Of a DNA stretch of 64,000 nt, positions 36,498-46,721 are shown one piece after another; positions within the stretch are counted from its first letter, which is position 1; every line of letters starts with the position of its first letter. Below the pieces are notes generated by a model. The model worked only from the letters and a program-made list of their open reading frames with translations. It did not search any database and had not been told where the DNA came from. The position numbers were made by a program, and so were the translations under genes. Source of the stretch: Canna indica (taxonomy: Eukaryota; Streptophyta; Magnoliopsida; Zingiberales; Cannaceae). The stretch is from assembly GCA_034359265.1 (NCBI GenBank), contig CP136898.1, positions 4,404,501 through 4,468,500 on the forward strand, read 5' to 3'.

Positions 36498-37960
36498 TGG
36501 ATTGGGTCGGCTCATGGGCGGCACAAACTCAGAACAATCAAAGTTCAAGCCAGGCAGGGCACGATCGGATCATGCTCGATCATGCCTTAGGCCCTTTGCA
36601 ATTTTTTTATGTTTAAACTTTATTATTATTAATTATTAATTTATTATTTTGTTTTATATTATTTGATTCTTTATGTTTAAACTTGATTGTTGTTGACGTA
36701 GTTTTGAAGTTTTTCACGTAGTTTGTAAATATCCGGTTAAACTAAAGAAATTATTAACTAATTAAAATATCAATAATAATTTTAAATATTATATTAATAT
36801 AATATTATTTATATATAATATAATAAAAAATATATATATTATTAAAAAAATCAAAAATATTTGTATATCGATACCTAAATATATGCGCTATTTTTCACAA
36901 AGGGATGCCTTTTGGGCGCTGATTTCTTAATTTTTTTCATCCTTTATTATTAACTCTTAAATTGATCCTTTTAAGTGCGTGAATTCGTATTTAGATCTCA
37001 AAAAAAAAATTAATTTCTCAATTAAAATATGTCGATATTCTATAGTTTTGTTGGAGTGGTTCAACAAATATAAAATTTAAATTCTATCACAATTTCCATC
37101 CAAGCTAGCTCATCCGTCCAGAAAAATGCGGCCGACCACAGTACGTAGGGAGTGATCGATAGAGTATGATTCGAGAGCAAAAGTAGCCGAATGGGATCAA
37201 CTCGCCTTCATAATGATTAAAGATGAACAATTGCAAGAAAAATCCAACCGGGTATTGGGTCCACTCACTGAGCTTGAATTTGACCCATGCAGGCAGGAGC
37301 CAGCCAAGTGGGCTCGGCCATAACCCTGTTGTAAAAGTTTGTGGTCAGTGTCATGCATGAATGCAATACAAAATAATCTAATTAAGCTGGCCTAGCTCGT
37401 TACCATATATTATTCCACAACCTGTACAGCAAATCTTGCCAAATTTGAGCCAACCAACCGTGGATAACACAGTTGGTTGGTGACAATACGATTAAATATT
37501 ATTTAAAAATTTAGAGTTCGAATTTTAGTATAATAATTTATTACGATTTAAATTTGACTCCATGTGGATCACTTGACCAACGTAACCAAGGTTAATTATC
37601 ATGAATCATACGAGGTAATTAAAACTGCGTCATCTTATGTCCGCGTATATGGCTTCAGTTCACCCTCCTCCGTCTTGTAATTAATCGTATATAAGGAGCG
37701 GATATATAATAAATAAGAATTAATGTGCATGCATGAGAATTAATGATTGATTACGTTCAGTGCACCTGGGATGCATGGTGGCCCACACAATGTACGTACG
37801 CACTGGAGAAACAGTGCGCAGATCAAAGCAATCCATCTCTCAATTTGGTCGTTAATTAATTCAGCCTCCATGGTGGGCCCAGGCAAATGTTCTCTTAATT
37901 AACTTTGGCTTAATTTGGCTGCACTCCCTCTTCAAGAAAACAACAAAGCATGAACTATTA
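36498..37960. other. Spacer with a SINE-like copy, no gene
   Basis: Starts with GGGTCGGCTCATGGGCGG-type wording and then becomes AT-rich. No open frame of note. One SINE-like copy at 37,455-37,560 is listed separately. Several TTAATTAATT and GCATGCATG runs occur near 37,720-37,900. Confidence 0.45.
37455..37560 (+). mobile_element. SINE-like element 2 (tRNA-derived)
   Basis: A-box-like GGATAACACAGTTGG (37,462-37,476) and B-box-like AGAGTTCGAATTTT (37,513-37,526) about 40 bases apart, with wording between them matching the 54,470 copy (TATTTAAAAATTTAG). Confidence 0.6.
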
Positions 37961-38446
37961 GGGCACGTTTGTTTCACGGGATATGATTGGCCGCTGTTTA
38001 TTACGAGCATTGGATATTATTTAAATTGGATACGATCGAATCTAAATCTGATTCGAATTGGATACGATCGGATCCTCCTAATATGGTGAGAATTAAAATT
38101 CCAAGATTATTTATTCTCATGTGATTTAAATTGAATATTTATAATAAGTCAATTTTAATTTAATATTTAAAAATATTTTATAAATTATTATTATTATCAT
38201 TATGTTAAAATAATTATTTAAAATTAATTTCATAATTTTAAGATGAAAATTTGATAAAATCAAATTTTAAGTATTAAATCATTAATATTCGACTCTTTTA
38301 TTTAGAGTCAACGCAAACATAGGATTTCAAAATCAATTCAACAAACGTTGATATGATATAAATTTATCACACGTGTTTTTTATCCTAATTAATTCTAAAT
38401 GAATTTTTATCTTTCCGAAATTTTATCCTGCCAAATAAACGTGCCA
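37961..38446. mobile_element. MITE with TTA target duplication (Harbinger-like)
   Basis: Left terminus GGGCACGTTTGTTTCACGGG; the right terminus read on the other strand is TGGCACGTTTATTTGGCAGG. Each is flanked by TTA (37,958-37,960 and 38,447-38,449). About 486 bp, AT-rich and non-coding. A TTA duplication with this type of end fits PIF/Harbinger MITEs; a hAT origin is less likely. Confidence 0.65.
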
Positions 38447-39113
38447 TTAAATTTTTTTGTGGTTTTTGTACTCCGGATTTCAAAAAAATATATAAGACTA
38501 TACTGTACTACTTATAATTGTCAATCATGAACTATTAATTAGCATTTAGCAAGTAGGAGGAGGTATCAGATCCAGCACTCACTGTCGCATCACATGATGC
38601 AACTACAGGAGATTCTTCACATTGTTATATACGAATCTTAGTTTTGCAGCTAATTATTAATTACTTAATTTATCGTATATTCCCCTATTCATGGATCTCT
38701 TGTATATTAATTTTTCATGTTTATAAAATGTCTGCAGTCAATTCAATCAACTTCTCGAACTCTTGTGCGTATACAGATCTATGAGAAAATAGAGCTAATA
38801 AAATTCAGATTAATTGTCTGTATTCATCTTCTTTTTAATTGTATTTTCATCTATTTTTTCTTCCAAATAATTCATTCGCGAGTTCGGGGATCGAACCTAC
38901 TCACTTTGGAAAATTATCCAGAGAATATGTACGTGTACATTTAATTCGGAAGAACATTCTATCATAAACTGGGACAAATTATGCGATACGTAGTACAGAT
39001 GTGGCACAAGCCTTGTTTTCTTTGATCAAACCCCAAACAAGCTAAGCATTTAAGGAAGGCTGCTGCAAAAAAACTGTTGATGGAGATCATGAGATCGATC
39101 GTCTCTTTGGTTT
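38447..39113. other. Spacer and LOG 3' flank
   Basis: AT-rich DNA without a recognisable gene. The part from about 38,950 to 39,113 probably contains the LOG 3' untranslated region on the minus strand. Confidence 0.45.
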
Positions 39114-39583
39114 CTACTGGTTCGTCGTCTCCCAGTGAAGCCGGGCTACTACGTCGTCCTGCACCGGCATGTATTCCTGCATTCGACATGCATGTTTAAT
39201 TATATATATCGAAATTAACGAAACGATATCTATAAGTAAATTAATGGATTACTTCGAGGTTTTGGACGAGGTCTCTGGCGTTGGACACTGAGAGGAAGAG
39301 GCGCCGCTGGGTTGGCTGGATGAAGCCGTCGTCGACGGCCTTGTCGATGAAGGAGAGGAAGAAATCGTAGTAGCCGTCCACGTTCAGCAACCCCACCTGC
39401 ATATGATTAAGTTATATAAGCACGCACGCATAATTAATTACTCCTCATTAAGTATTCATCCATATTTAATGCACGCATACATACAGGTTTATTGTGGATA
39501 CCGAGCTGAGCCCAGGTGATCACCTCCAATACCTCCTCCATTGTCCCATACCCTCCTGTAATTAATATAGCTAGCGATTACAG

Positions 39584-39648
<65 letters not shown>

Positions 39649-40284
39649 AGGAAGTGCGATGAAGGCATCAGAGTGGCGAGCCATTTCGGCCTTGCGCTGG
39701 TGCATGCTGCCGACTGCGCGCACCTCGCCAATGGTTTCTCCAGTTATCTGAATTCATATATAGCAGGCGCGCAGGCATTTAAACAAACACTTGAAGAATA
39801 GAATTAGTAGCAACTAATTTTGACTGTAATAAGGATATGAGTTGACCTCTTTGCACATTAAGGTCCTCGGAATGATCCTAAAATTAACAAGAATAATAGC
39901 ATATTAAATTAATTACAAGTGCCAAGTGGCGTCGATCAATCAATCATTCTGTGTACAGGTTTCTGAGCTTAATGCATGATTAATTAATTACCCGATGACA
40001 TGACCTCCAGCAGTATGAACAGCTTGGGAAACCAGTCCCATGAGTCCCACACTCCCACCTCCATACACAAGCCCAACATTCCTTGCCGCCTATATATGTA
40101 CACTTTGGAACGTATTTAAGGGAAATATATAGAGAGAGAGAAAGAAAGAGAAGAGTTACAGAGAAAGGGCTACCAGCTCCCTTCCCAGCTCGACGGCGGC
40201 ATCTCGGTAGCAGTTCTTCTTGCCGGAGCTGCTTCCGCAGAAGACGCAGACCCGCTTGAACCTGCTGGATTTGCTCTCCTCCAT
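39114..40284 (-). CDS. LOG: Cytokinin riboside 5'-monophosphate phosphoribohydrolase (LOG)
   Basis: LOG enzymes release active cytokinin bases from their riboside monophosphates in one step. Seven exons on the minus strand: 40284-40174, 40089-39992, 39877-39847, 39747-39648, 39555-39485, 39396-39253, 39176-39114. They sum to 205 residues, the usual family length, with GT-AG introns. Visible features: [20 protein letters not shown] near the N-terminus; [57 protein letters not shown]; the signature [12 protein letters not shown] (113-124) required for catalysis; and [20 protein letters not shown]. It ends [10 protein letters not shown]. All key residues are present. The split between exons 4 and 5 falls within the PGG motif, and that 92-base intron is mostly a CT repeat. 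A truncated CACTA transposon begins about 130 bp upstream of the start codon. Confidence 0.95.
39588..39646. repeat. (GA)n microsatellite filling LOG intron 4
   Basis: About 29 GA units on the plus strand. On the coding strand the intron begins GTCTCTCTC directly at the splice donor, so the repeat starts at the exon edge. Confidence 0.95.
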
Positions 40285-40412
40285 CGATCTCGCTCCAAAT
40301 TAAGCTCCTCTTTAATTAATATAAAAATAACACTGTGAACTATTAGTACAGCTAACGTACTGTCCCTTTCATTTTATCACCTGCGTTTTAAGATATCTTT
40401 ATGGGCCGTTTG
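40285..40412 (-). promoter_or_regulatory. Residual LOG proximal promoter/leader
   Basis: Only about 128 bases separate the LOG start codon from the truncated edge of the older CACTA element. Any leader and native core promoter must lie here, or transcription starts within transposon sequence. An AT-rich patch near 40,313-40,335 could serve as a TATA region, but this is not established. Confidence 0.45.
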
Positions 40413-41811
40413 ATCTCCGTACGTCGGGAAATAATTGATTGTCCACGAGATCGCGGTCTTTAAATTGAAGTTTTACTTCCGATGACAATCATAAGTGACA
40501 GCTCCCTCAGTCCACAATTTTTTTAATTCATCTATCAAGGGTCTAAGAAATATATCAATTTCTTTTCGCAGACCCTTAGGATCCGGAATAATCATCGAAA
40601 GATAAATAAATTCATTTTTCATACACATTGACAGTGGCAAATTATAAACTGTCAGCAGTACTGGCTAAACTGAATAAGAAGTTGCAAAATATCCAAACAG
40701 ATTAAAATCATCTGTGCACAATCTCAATCTTATATTTCTAGTATCCCTAACAAATGAAGGATAATATGTATTCAAATGTTTCCATGCTTCACTGTCGGAT
40801 GGATGAGTCATTATTGTATCATCACGACTTCTTGCATGCCAACTCATGTAGGGGGCTATTTTTTCCGACATAAATTAATAATCTTTGAAGTCTCGGTGTT
40901 AGTGGAAAATACCGAAGCACCTTAAACGGGATATTTTTTTGTCGGACCGATTTCTTTTCCTTGTAACGAGGATGTTGACATACAGGATATTTATCCAACT
41001 GCATATTTTCTATATAATATAAAATGCAGTTATTTTGACACGCGTGTATTTTTTCGTACCCAATCTCCAATTTTCTCATTAGCTTTTTAATCTTATAAAA
41101 AGTTGGCTCAAACTTATTATTAGTAGGCAACATTCCATTAATCAATCCAGCAATTCGATCATACGCAACCCCGCTGATATTACAATCGGCCTTGATGTTT
41201 AGGAGCTGTGTCATTGCTGAAAACCTAGTATATTTAGCACAATTCTCATACAAAGGTTCATCGACAGCTTTCAACATCTCGTAAAATTCTACAGCTTCTT
41301 TATTCGGTAATTCAATCTCTACCGCAGTTTGTACTTCTGTGATATCAACCGTTGTAGTATCTGGTGGGACTGATGTCTGAAGAATTGGCCGATCAACATT
41401 ATCATTCAGGTGAAATTGACCCCCAAGACTATCAAGTATCATAGTTCTATAGGGATTACATTGACTATATGAAGAAGCACCAGCAAAAGAAGATTCACCA
41501 TATGTCTGAACGACAGGATTACTCGACATTCCGACTTCACGTGACTCCCCGTGACAAGTCCATAGAAAATATCTTGGTGCAAATCCTTTGCTATATAGAT
41601 ACAGAGTGACAGTCTCCCGATCCAAAAATCGTTCATTCAAACAAATTCGGCACGAACATCGAATTTGATCACCGATGCTAACGAAATTCCTATTCGAATA
41701 GGCAAAATTTAGGAAGTACATTACGCCTAATCGAAACTCATTCGTTAAAGCTCCACGATCAACACGTCGGTACCTCCAACTTCGATAAGCCGACATGATT
41801 ATGTCAATCAA
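40413..41811 (-). pseudogene. Truncated, frameshifted CACTA transposase of the older element
   Basis: Starts at 41,811 (MIDIIMSAYRSWRYRRVDRG) and matches residues 1 to about 465 of the intact transposase at 43,153-46,644. An insertion of about 4 bases near 40,868-40,872 shifts the frame after LQRLLIY; the next frame resumes MSEKIAPYMSWHARSRD. Further stops follow, and it ends at the truncation point. It cannot encode an active transposase. Confidence 0.9.
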
Positions 41812-41833
41812 TGATATTCTTTGGTTAATGTCT

Positions 41834-42135
41834 CACTACTACAAACTTGGTCTTCAGCAACGGCCGCTCAAGTCGTTGCTATTTGCAACGGCGTTCTTAC
41901 GGCCGCTCGAGCCGTTGCAGATATCTGTATCTGCAACGGCGTTCTAACGGACAACCGAGCCGTTGCGGATTATTTTAATTATCAACAACGGCTTTTTGAC
42001 GGAAAGGCGAGCCGTTGCTAATTATTTAATCTTCAGCAACGACTTACTAACGGATAAGTGAGCCGTTGCTGATGATAACTTATCAGCAACGGCGTTCCAA
42101 CGGGCGAGTGAGCCGTTGCTGATAAGTTTATATAG
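41834..42135. repeat. 5' subterminal repeats of the younger CACTA
   Basis: Roughly ten copies of GCAACGGC or GCCGTTGC in both orientations, in a regular pattern of 'CAGCAACGGC..TAACGG..GAGCCGTTGCTG'. In CACTA elements such motifs are binding sites for the element's DNA-binding protein; here that role is inferred from the family. Confidence 0.85.
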
Positions 42136-42447
42136 GGTACGCTCTCGCGCCCGACCCTTCTTCCTCCCGCTTCTGCCGACTCCTCTCGCCGCCGCTGCCG
42201 CTGCTGCCGACGTCGATGCCTCTCGCCAACGCCTCTTGCCGACGCCTCTTGCCGCCGCTCCGCTGCCGGTATGTTGATCGGCCGGCCTATACCGTTTCGG
42301 CCGGAGATGCTAAAATCCGACCAAAACCCTATTTCTAGGGTTTTGGCCGGCGGCGGTCCGCCTATGGCCGCCGCCGAACCTTCTACAGTGGCCGGACAGT
42401 GTGTCCGGCCACTGTACGCCGGCGCCGGAGGGTGGACTCCGGCGCCG

Positions 42448-42449
<2 letters not shown>

Positions 42450-42502
<53 letters not shown>
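42450..42502. repeat. (TA)n microsatellite in the CACTA leader
   Basis: About 26 uninterrupted TA units immediately after a GC-rich stretch with GGCGCCGGAG repeats (42,130-42,450), which is probably the element's promoter or first leader exon. Confidence 0.9.
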
Positions 42503-42505
<3 letters not shown>

Positions 42506-42600
42506 TTGAAATTGTTAATTAATTATTTTATAAATATTAATTAAATGTTTAGATTAATTGTTTAATTTGTTAGATTAATTATTAGGGTTTAGATTAATTT

Positions 42601-42712
42601 TGGACGCGCGCCGGAATCGTCCACTTCGGACGCGCGCCGGAATCGTCCACTTCGGACTCGCGCCGGAATCGTCCACTTCAGACGCGCGCTGAAATCGTCC
42701 AATATGGACTCG
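42601..42712. repeat. 26-bp tandem repeat, about four units
   Basis: Unit GGACGCGCGCCGGAATCG followed by TCCACTTC, repeated with a few changes. Diverged units of the same repeat occur in the older element at about 49,440-49,530 in inverse orientation, so the repeat predates the split of the two elements. Confidence 0.85.
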
Positions 42713-42882
42713 AACTGTCTCGAAACATTTAGAAAATAATCATCCATCCGACGAGTTGATATGTTTCACGTACGCATCGACGAATCGGATATGATTTAGC
42801 AAAACCTTAGATCCGTTCGGGGATTATATGTTCGTGTAAAAGAAGTAGATGATCTTTTATACGACGTACAATTCTTGAATTG

Positions 42883-43130
42883 TCCCTGATTGGACAATTT
42901 GGGAATATAGTTATTTGTACTGCACTTACGTTTTTATTTTAACTGTTAACTAATTATTCTAAAATTCGACAACATCTCCCTTGTTCTCCGATACGCGCCC
43001 AGATGATATGTGTATTCGGAGAACTGTAGGGAGATGCTGTCGAAATTTAGAATAATTAGTTAACAGTTAAAATAAAAACGTAAGTGCAGTACGAATAACA
43101 TAAATCCCGAATGGAATAGGACAATCTCAC
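42883..43130. repeat. Long near-perfect palindrome in the transposase leader
   Basis: The core arms are 42,912-42,979 (from TGTACTGCACTTACGTTTTT) and 43,030-43,097, with a loop that is itself an inverted repeat (GTTCTCCGATACGC..GTATTCGGAGAAC). Weaker complementarity continues outward to about 42,883 and 43,130. It ends about 25 bases before the transposase start codon. The older element keeps the same structure at about 49,010-49,260. Confidence 0.85.
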
Positions 43131-43152
43131 CTAAAGACATTAACCAAAGAAA

Positions 43153-46100
43153 TTGTCATTGATTGACAGAATCATGTCGGCTGATCGAAGTTGGATGTAC
43201 CGACGTTTTGATCGTGGAGCTTTAACGAATGAGTTTCGATTAGGCGTAACGTACTTCCTAAATTTCGCCTATTCGAATCGGAATTTCGTTAGCATGGGTG
43301 ATCAAATCCGATGTCCGTGCCGCATTTGTTCGAATGGACGATTTTTGGATCGGGAGACTGTCACTCTGCATCTATATAGCAAAGGATTTACACCAAGATA
43401 TTTTCTATGGACTTGTCACGGGGAGTCACGCGAAGTCGGGACGTCGAGCAATCCTATCGTTCAGACATATGGTGAATCTTCCTCTGCTGGTGCTTCTTCA
43501 TCCAGTCAATGTAATCCCTATAGAACTATGATACTTGATAGTCTTGGGGGTCAATTCCACCTGAATGATAATGTTGATCGGCCAGTTCTTCAGACATCAG
43601 TCCCACCAGATACTACAGTGGTTGATATCACAGAAGTAGGGGCTGCGGTAGAGATTGAATTACCGAATAAAGAAGCTGCAGAATTTTACGAGATGTTGAA
43701 AGCTGCCGATGAACCTTTGTATGAGAATTGTCCTAAATACACTAGGTTTTCAGCAATGACACAGCTCTTAAACATCAAGGCCGATTGTAATATCAGCGGA
43801 GTTGCGTATGATCGGATTGCTGGATTGATTAATGGAATGCTGCCTACTGATAACAAGTTTGAGCCTACTTTTTATAAGACTAAAAAGCTAATGAGAAAAT
43901 TGGGGCTTAGGTACGAAAAAATACACGCGTGCCAAAATAATTGCATTTTATATTATAAAGAAAATGTGCAGTTGGATAAATGCCCTGTATGTCAACACCC
44001 TCGTTACAAGGAGAAGAAATCGGTCCGACAGAAAAATATCTCGTTTAAGGTGCATCGGTATTTTCCACTAACACCGAGGCTTCAAAGATTATTCATGTCG
44101 GAAAAGACAGCCCCCTACATGAGTTGGCATGCAAGAAGTCGTGATGATACAGTAATGACTCATCCATCTGACAGTGAAGCATGGAAACATTTGGATACAT
44201 GTTATCCTTCATTTGCTATGGATACTAGAAATATCAGATTGGGATTGTGCACAGATGGTTTTAATCCGTTTGGACATTCTGCAACTCCTTATTCAGTTTG
44301 GCCAGTGCTGCTGACAGTTTATAATTTGCCACCGTCAATGTGCATGAAAGATGAATTTATTTATCTTTCGATGATTATTCCGGGTCCTAAGGGTCCGCGA
44401 AAAGAAATTGACATATTTCTCAGACCCTTGATAGATGAATTGAAAACATTGTGGACTGAGGGAGCTGTCACTTATGATTGTCATCGGAAGCAAAACTTCA
44501 ATTTAAAGGCCGCGGTCTTGTGGACAATCAATGATTTCCCCGCGTACGGCATATTGTCGGGTTGGAGCACTCACGGCCGACTCTCTTGCCCGTATTGTAT
44601 GGAACACTCTAAATCAATCAGTCTTCAGAACGGACGAAAAATCTCATTCTTTGATTGTCATCGTCGATTCCTACCGGTTCATCACCAGTATCGAAGGAAT
44701 CGTAATAAATTTACTAAGGGCAGAGTCGAAAGAGATGGGCCACCACCGATGTTGTCTGGTGAACAAATGTTAGCACGTGTTTCAGCACTTCCAGATATAG
44801 TATTTGGTCGCAATGAAAGAGTGTCAGGTTTTGGCCAAACACACAACTGGGTGAAAAAAAGTATCTTTTGGGAATTGCCCTATTGGAGTTCATTATTGAT
44901 TCGACATAATTTAGATGTCATGCATATTGAAAAAAATGTGTTTGATAATATTTTCAACACTGTGATGGATATTTCTGGAAAAACTAAAGATAATGTCAAA
45001 GCCCGACATGATCTGAAAATACTTTGTAAAAGACCAGAGTTGGAGTTACAAGAGGTCAACGGACGATATCTGAAACCGAAGGCCCTATATGTGTTAAATA
45101 AACAACAGATCAAAGATGTTTGTCAATGGGTAAAAGAACTCAGATTACCCGATGGATATGCTTCAAACTTATCTCGATGTGTGAACGTCGATGATTGCAA
45201 AATATCAGGGATGAAGAGCCATGATTGTCATGTATTCATGCAGAGATTACTTCCGATTGCATTTCGAGATCTTCTACCTGATAATATTTGGGGTCCGTTG
45301 ACTGAATTAAGTATGTTTTTTAGAAGCATCTGTGCAAATGTCCTTCGAGTCGAAGATATGTCAACACTTGAAAATAATATTGTTGAAATCATATGCAAGC
45401 TGGAGCAGTTTTTCCCTCCTGCATTTTTTGACTCGATGGAGCATCTACCGATACACTTGGCATACGAGGCACGAGTTGGTGGCCTCGTTCAATATCGTTG
45501 GATGTACTTATTTGAAAGATACATGAATCGTCTGAAGAAAAAAGTAAAGAACACCGCAGCTGTTGAAGAATCAATATCTGAATCGTATATCATCCAAGAA
45601 ATTTCAACATTCTGCTCATTTTACTTTGAATCGACAGTACAGACAAGATTTGATCGTCTTCCACGTAACGACGACGGGGGTGTTCGACATTCAGATGGAC
45701 GTTTAAATATATTTTGTCACTCTGGTCGTGCTTTTGGTTCTCGTCCATCTCGACACTTAAGCGATGAAGAGTATCATTTGGCACACTTGTATGTATTACT
45801 CAATTGCCCAGAGATTGAACAATTCATTGAAATATTTGACATTGAGATGGTGCAAAAATACTCTATTCACAACGATCAAGAATTGGAGACATTACGGAAT
45901 CGTGATTTCCCTTCTTGGATTCAGACTTACAGCAAAGATCACAGAGCTGAAATAGATGAAAAAATATTTGAGTTTGTTAGTGGACCGTCGCGACTTGTGT
46001 CGTGCTATAGCGGATATTTTGTTAACGGGTATAAATTTCACACGGTTGAATATTCATCTACAAAAAAGACGATGAATGCTGGGGTCTGCGTGAAAGGGAC

Positions 46101-46644
46101 AACCTATGTTGAATGTGATATGGATTTCTATGGACTAGTGGAAGAAGTGATAGAGTTGCACTACTTCGGCTTGAAATCAGTGTTCCTATTTAGATGTCAT
46201 TGGTTCGATACAACAGAAAGGGGCATGAAAGTTCATCCAAAATACAAACTTGTTGAGGTTAATTACAAATCGAAATTGGCAGCAAATGAGCCATTTATAT
46301 TGGCATCACAAGCCGAACAAGTATATTACGCGAAGTATCCGGCTCGAAATAAAGATAGAGCAGATTGGCGTGTAGTCTGTAAGACAAAAGGTAGAGGAAA
46401 AATTGATCCGATAGTAGGAGAAAATGATCCTCCTGGTTTCTATCAAGAAGATGATCTTCCTGCTGTGGATCGTATTATTCCAATACTCGAGGATGCAGAC
46501 ACAACGTCAATTCAATTAAAAGTTGAATATGCTGATGATGACGATCATGAAATTGAGGAAGCTGGAGATGAAGAAGATGACGAAGAGGAAGAAGAGGAAG
46601 AAGAAGAAGAATTCGAAGACTATTATTCAGATGATGATGAATAA
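43153..46644 (+). CDS. CACTA transposase (TNPD / tnp2 family), intact
   Basis: A 1,163-codon single-exon frame. The N-terminal transposase-associated region (about 1-80) has CPCRICSNGRFLDRETV with a Cys-rich, zinc-finger-like start. Residues about 270-300 hold a CX2C pair (ENVQLDKCPVCQHPRYKEKK). The tnp2 transposase core spans about 310-560 (MSWHARSRDD, TDGFNPFGHSATPYSVWPVL, ILSGWSTHGRLSCPYCM). DUF4218-like sequence follows at about 690-830 (LPIAFRDLLPDNIWGPLTEL, FFPPAFFDSMEHLPIHLAYE), then DUF4216-like sequence at about 970-1,070 (YYGLVEEVIEL-like, FRCHWFDTTERGMKVH). The C-terminus is strongly acidic. Domain names are from family knowledge and limits are estimates. It is expected to cut and rejoin CACTA ends in the nucleus. 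The start MSLIDRIMS follows the leader palindrome and matches the older copy's start. No frameshift or stop is seen. Confidence 0.95.
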   Translation: MSLIDRIMSADRSWMYRRFDRGALTNEFRLGVTYFLNFAYSNRNFVSMGDQIRCPCRICSNGRFLDRETVTLHLYSKGFTPRYFLWTCHGESREVGTSSNPIVQTYGESSSAGASSSSQCNPYRTMILDSLGGQFHLNDNVDRPVLQTSVPPDTTVVDITEVGAAVEIELPNKEAAEFYEMLKAADEPLYENCPKYTRFSAMTQLLNIKADCNISGVAYDRIAGLINGMLPTDNKFEPTFYKTKKLMRKLGLRYEKIHACQNNCILYYKENVQLDKCPVCQHPRYKEKKSVRQKNISFKVHRYFPLTPRLQRLFMSEKTAPYMSWHARSRDDTVMTHPSDSEAWKHLDTCYPSFAMDTRNIRLGLCTDGFNPFGHSATPYSVWPVLLTVYNLPPSMCMKDEFIYLSMIIPGPKGPRKEIDIFLRPLIDELKTLWTEGAVTYDCHRKQNFNLKAAVLWTINDFPAYGILSGWSTHGRLSCPYCMEHSKSISLQNGRKISFFDCHRRFLPVHHQYRRNRNKFTKGRVERDGPPPMLSGEQMLARVSALPDIVFGRNERVSGFGQTHNWVKKSIFWELPYWSSLLIRHNLDVMHIEKNVFDNIFNTVMDISGKTKDNVKARHDLKILCKRPELELQEVNGRYLKPKALYVLNKQQIKDVCQWVKELRLPDGYASNLSRCVNVDDCKISGMKSHDCHVFMQRLLPIAFRDLLPDNIWGPLTELSMFFRSICANVLRVEDMSTLENNIVEIICKLEQFFPPAFFDSMEHLPIHLAYEARVGGLVQYRWMYLFERYMNRLKKKVKNTAAVEESISESYIIQEISTFCSFYFESTVQTRFDRLPRNDDGGVRHSDGRLNIFCHSGRAFGSRPSRHLSDEEYHLAHLYVLLNCPEIEQFIEIFDIEMVQKYSIHNDQELETLRNRDFPSWIQTYSKDHRAEIDEKIFEFVSGPSRLVSCYSGYFVNGYKFHTVEYSSTKKTMNAGVCVKGTTYVECDMDFYGLVEEVIELHYFGLKSVFLFRCHWFDTTERGMKVHPKYKLVEVNYKSKLAANEPFILASQAEQVYYAKYPARNKDRADWRVVCKTKGRGKIDPIVGENDPPGFYQEDDLPAVDRIIPILEDADTTSIQLKVEYADDDDHEIEEAGDEEDDEEEEEEEEEEFEDYYSDDDE

Positions 46645-46721
46645 TTGTAAAGTATATATATTTTATTAAATATATCTCTACTATTTATACAATAATCTGA
46701 TTATATGTCTGTTCGACAGAT

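Noticed and set aside
41834..42135. Regularly spaced repeats that could suggest a CRISPR-like array
   Set aside because: The repeats are short, occur in both orientations, have irregular spacing and lie at the end of a CACTA transposon; they are subterminal repeats in a plant genome.
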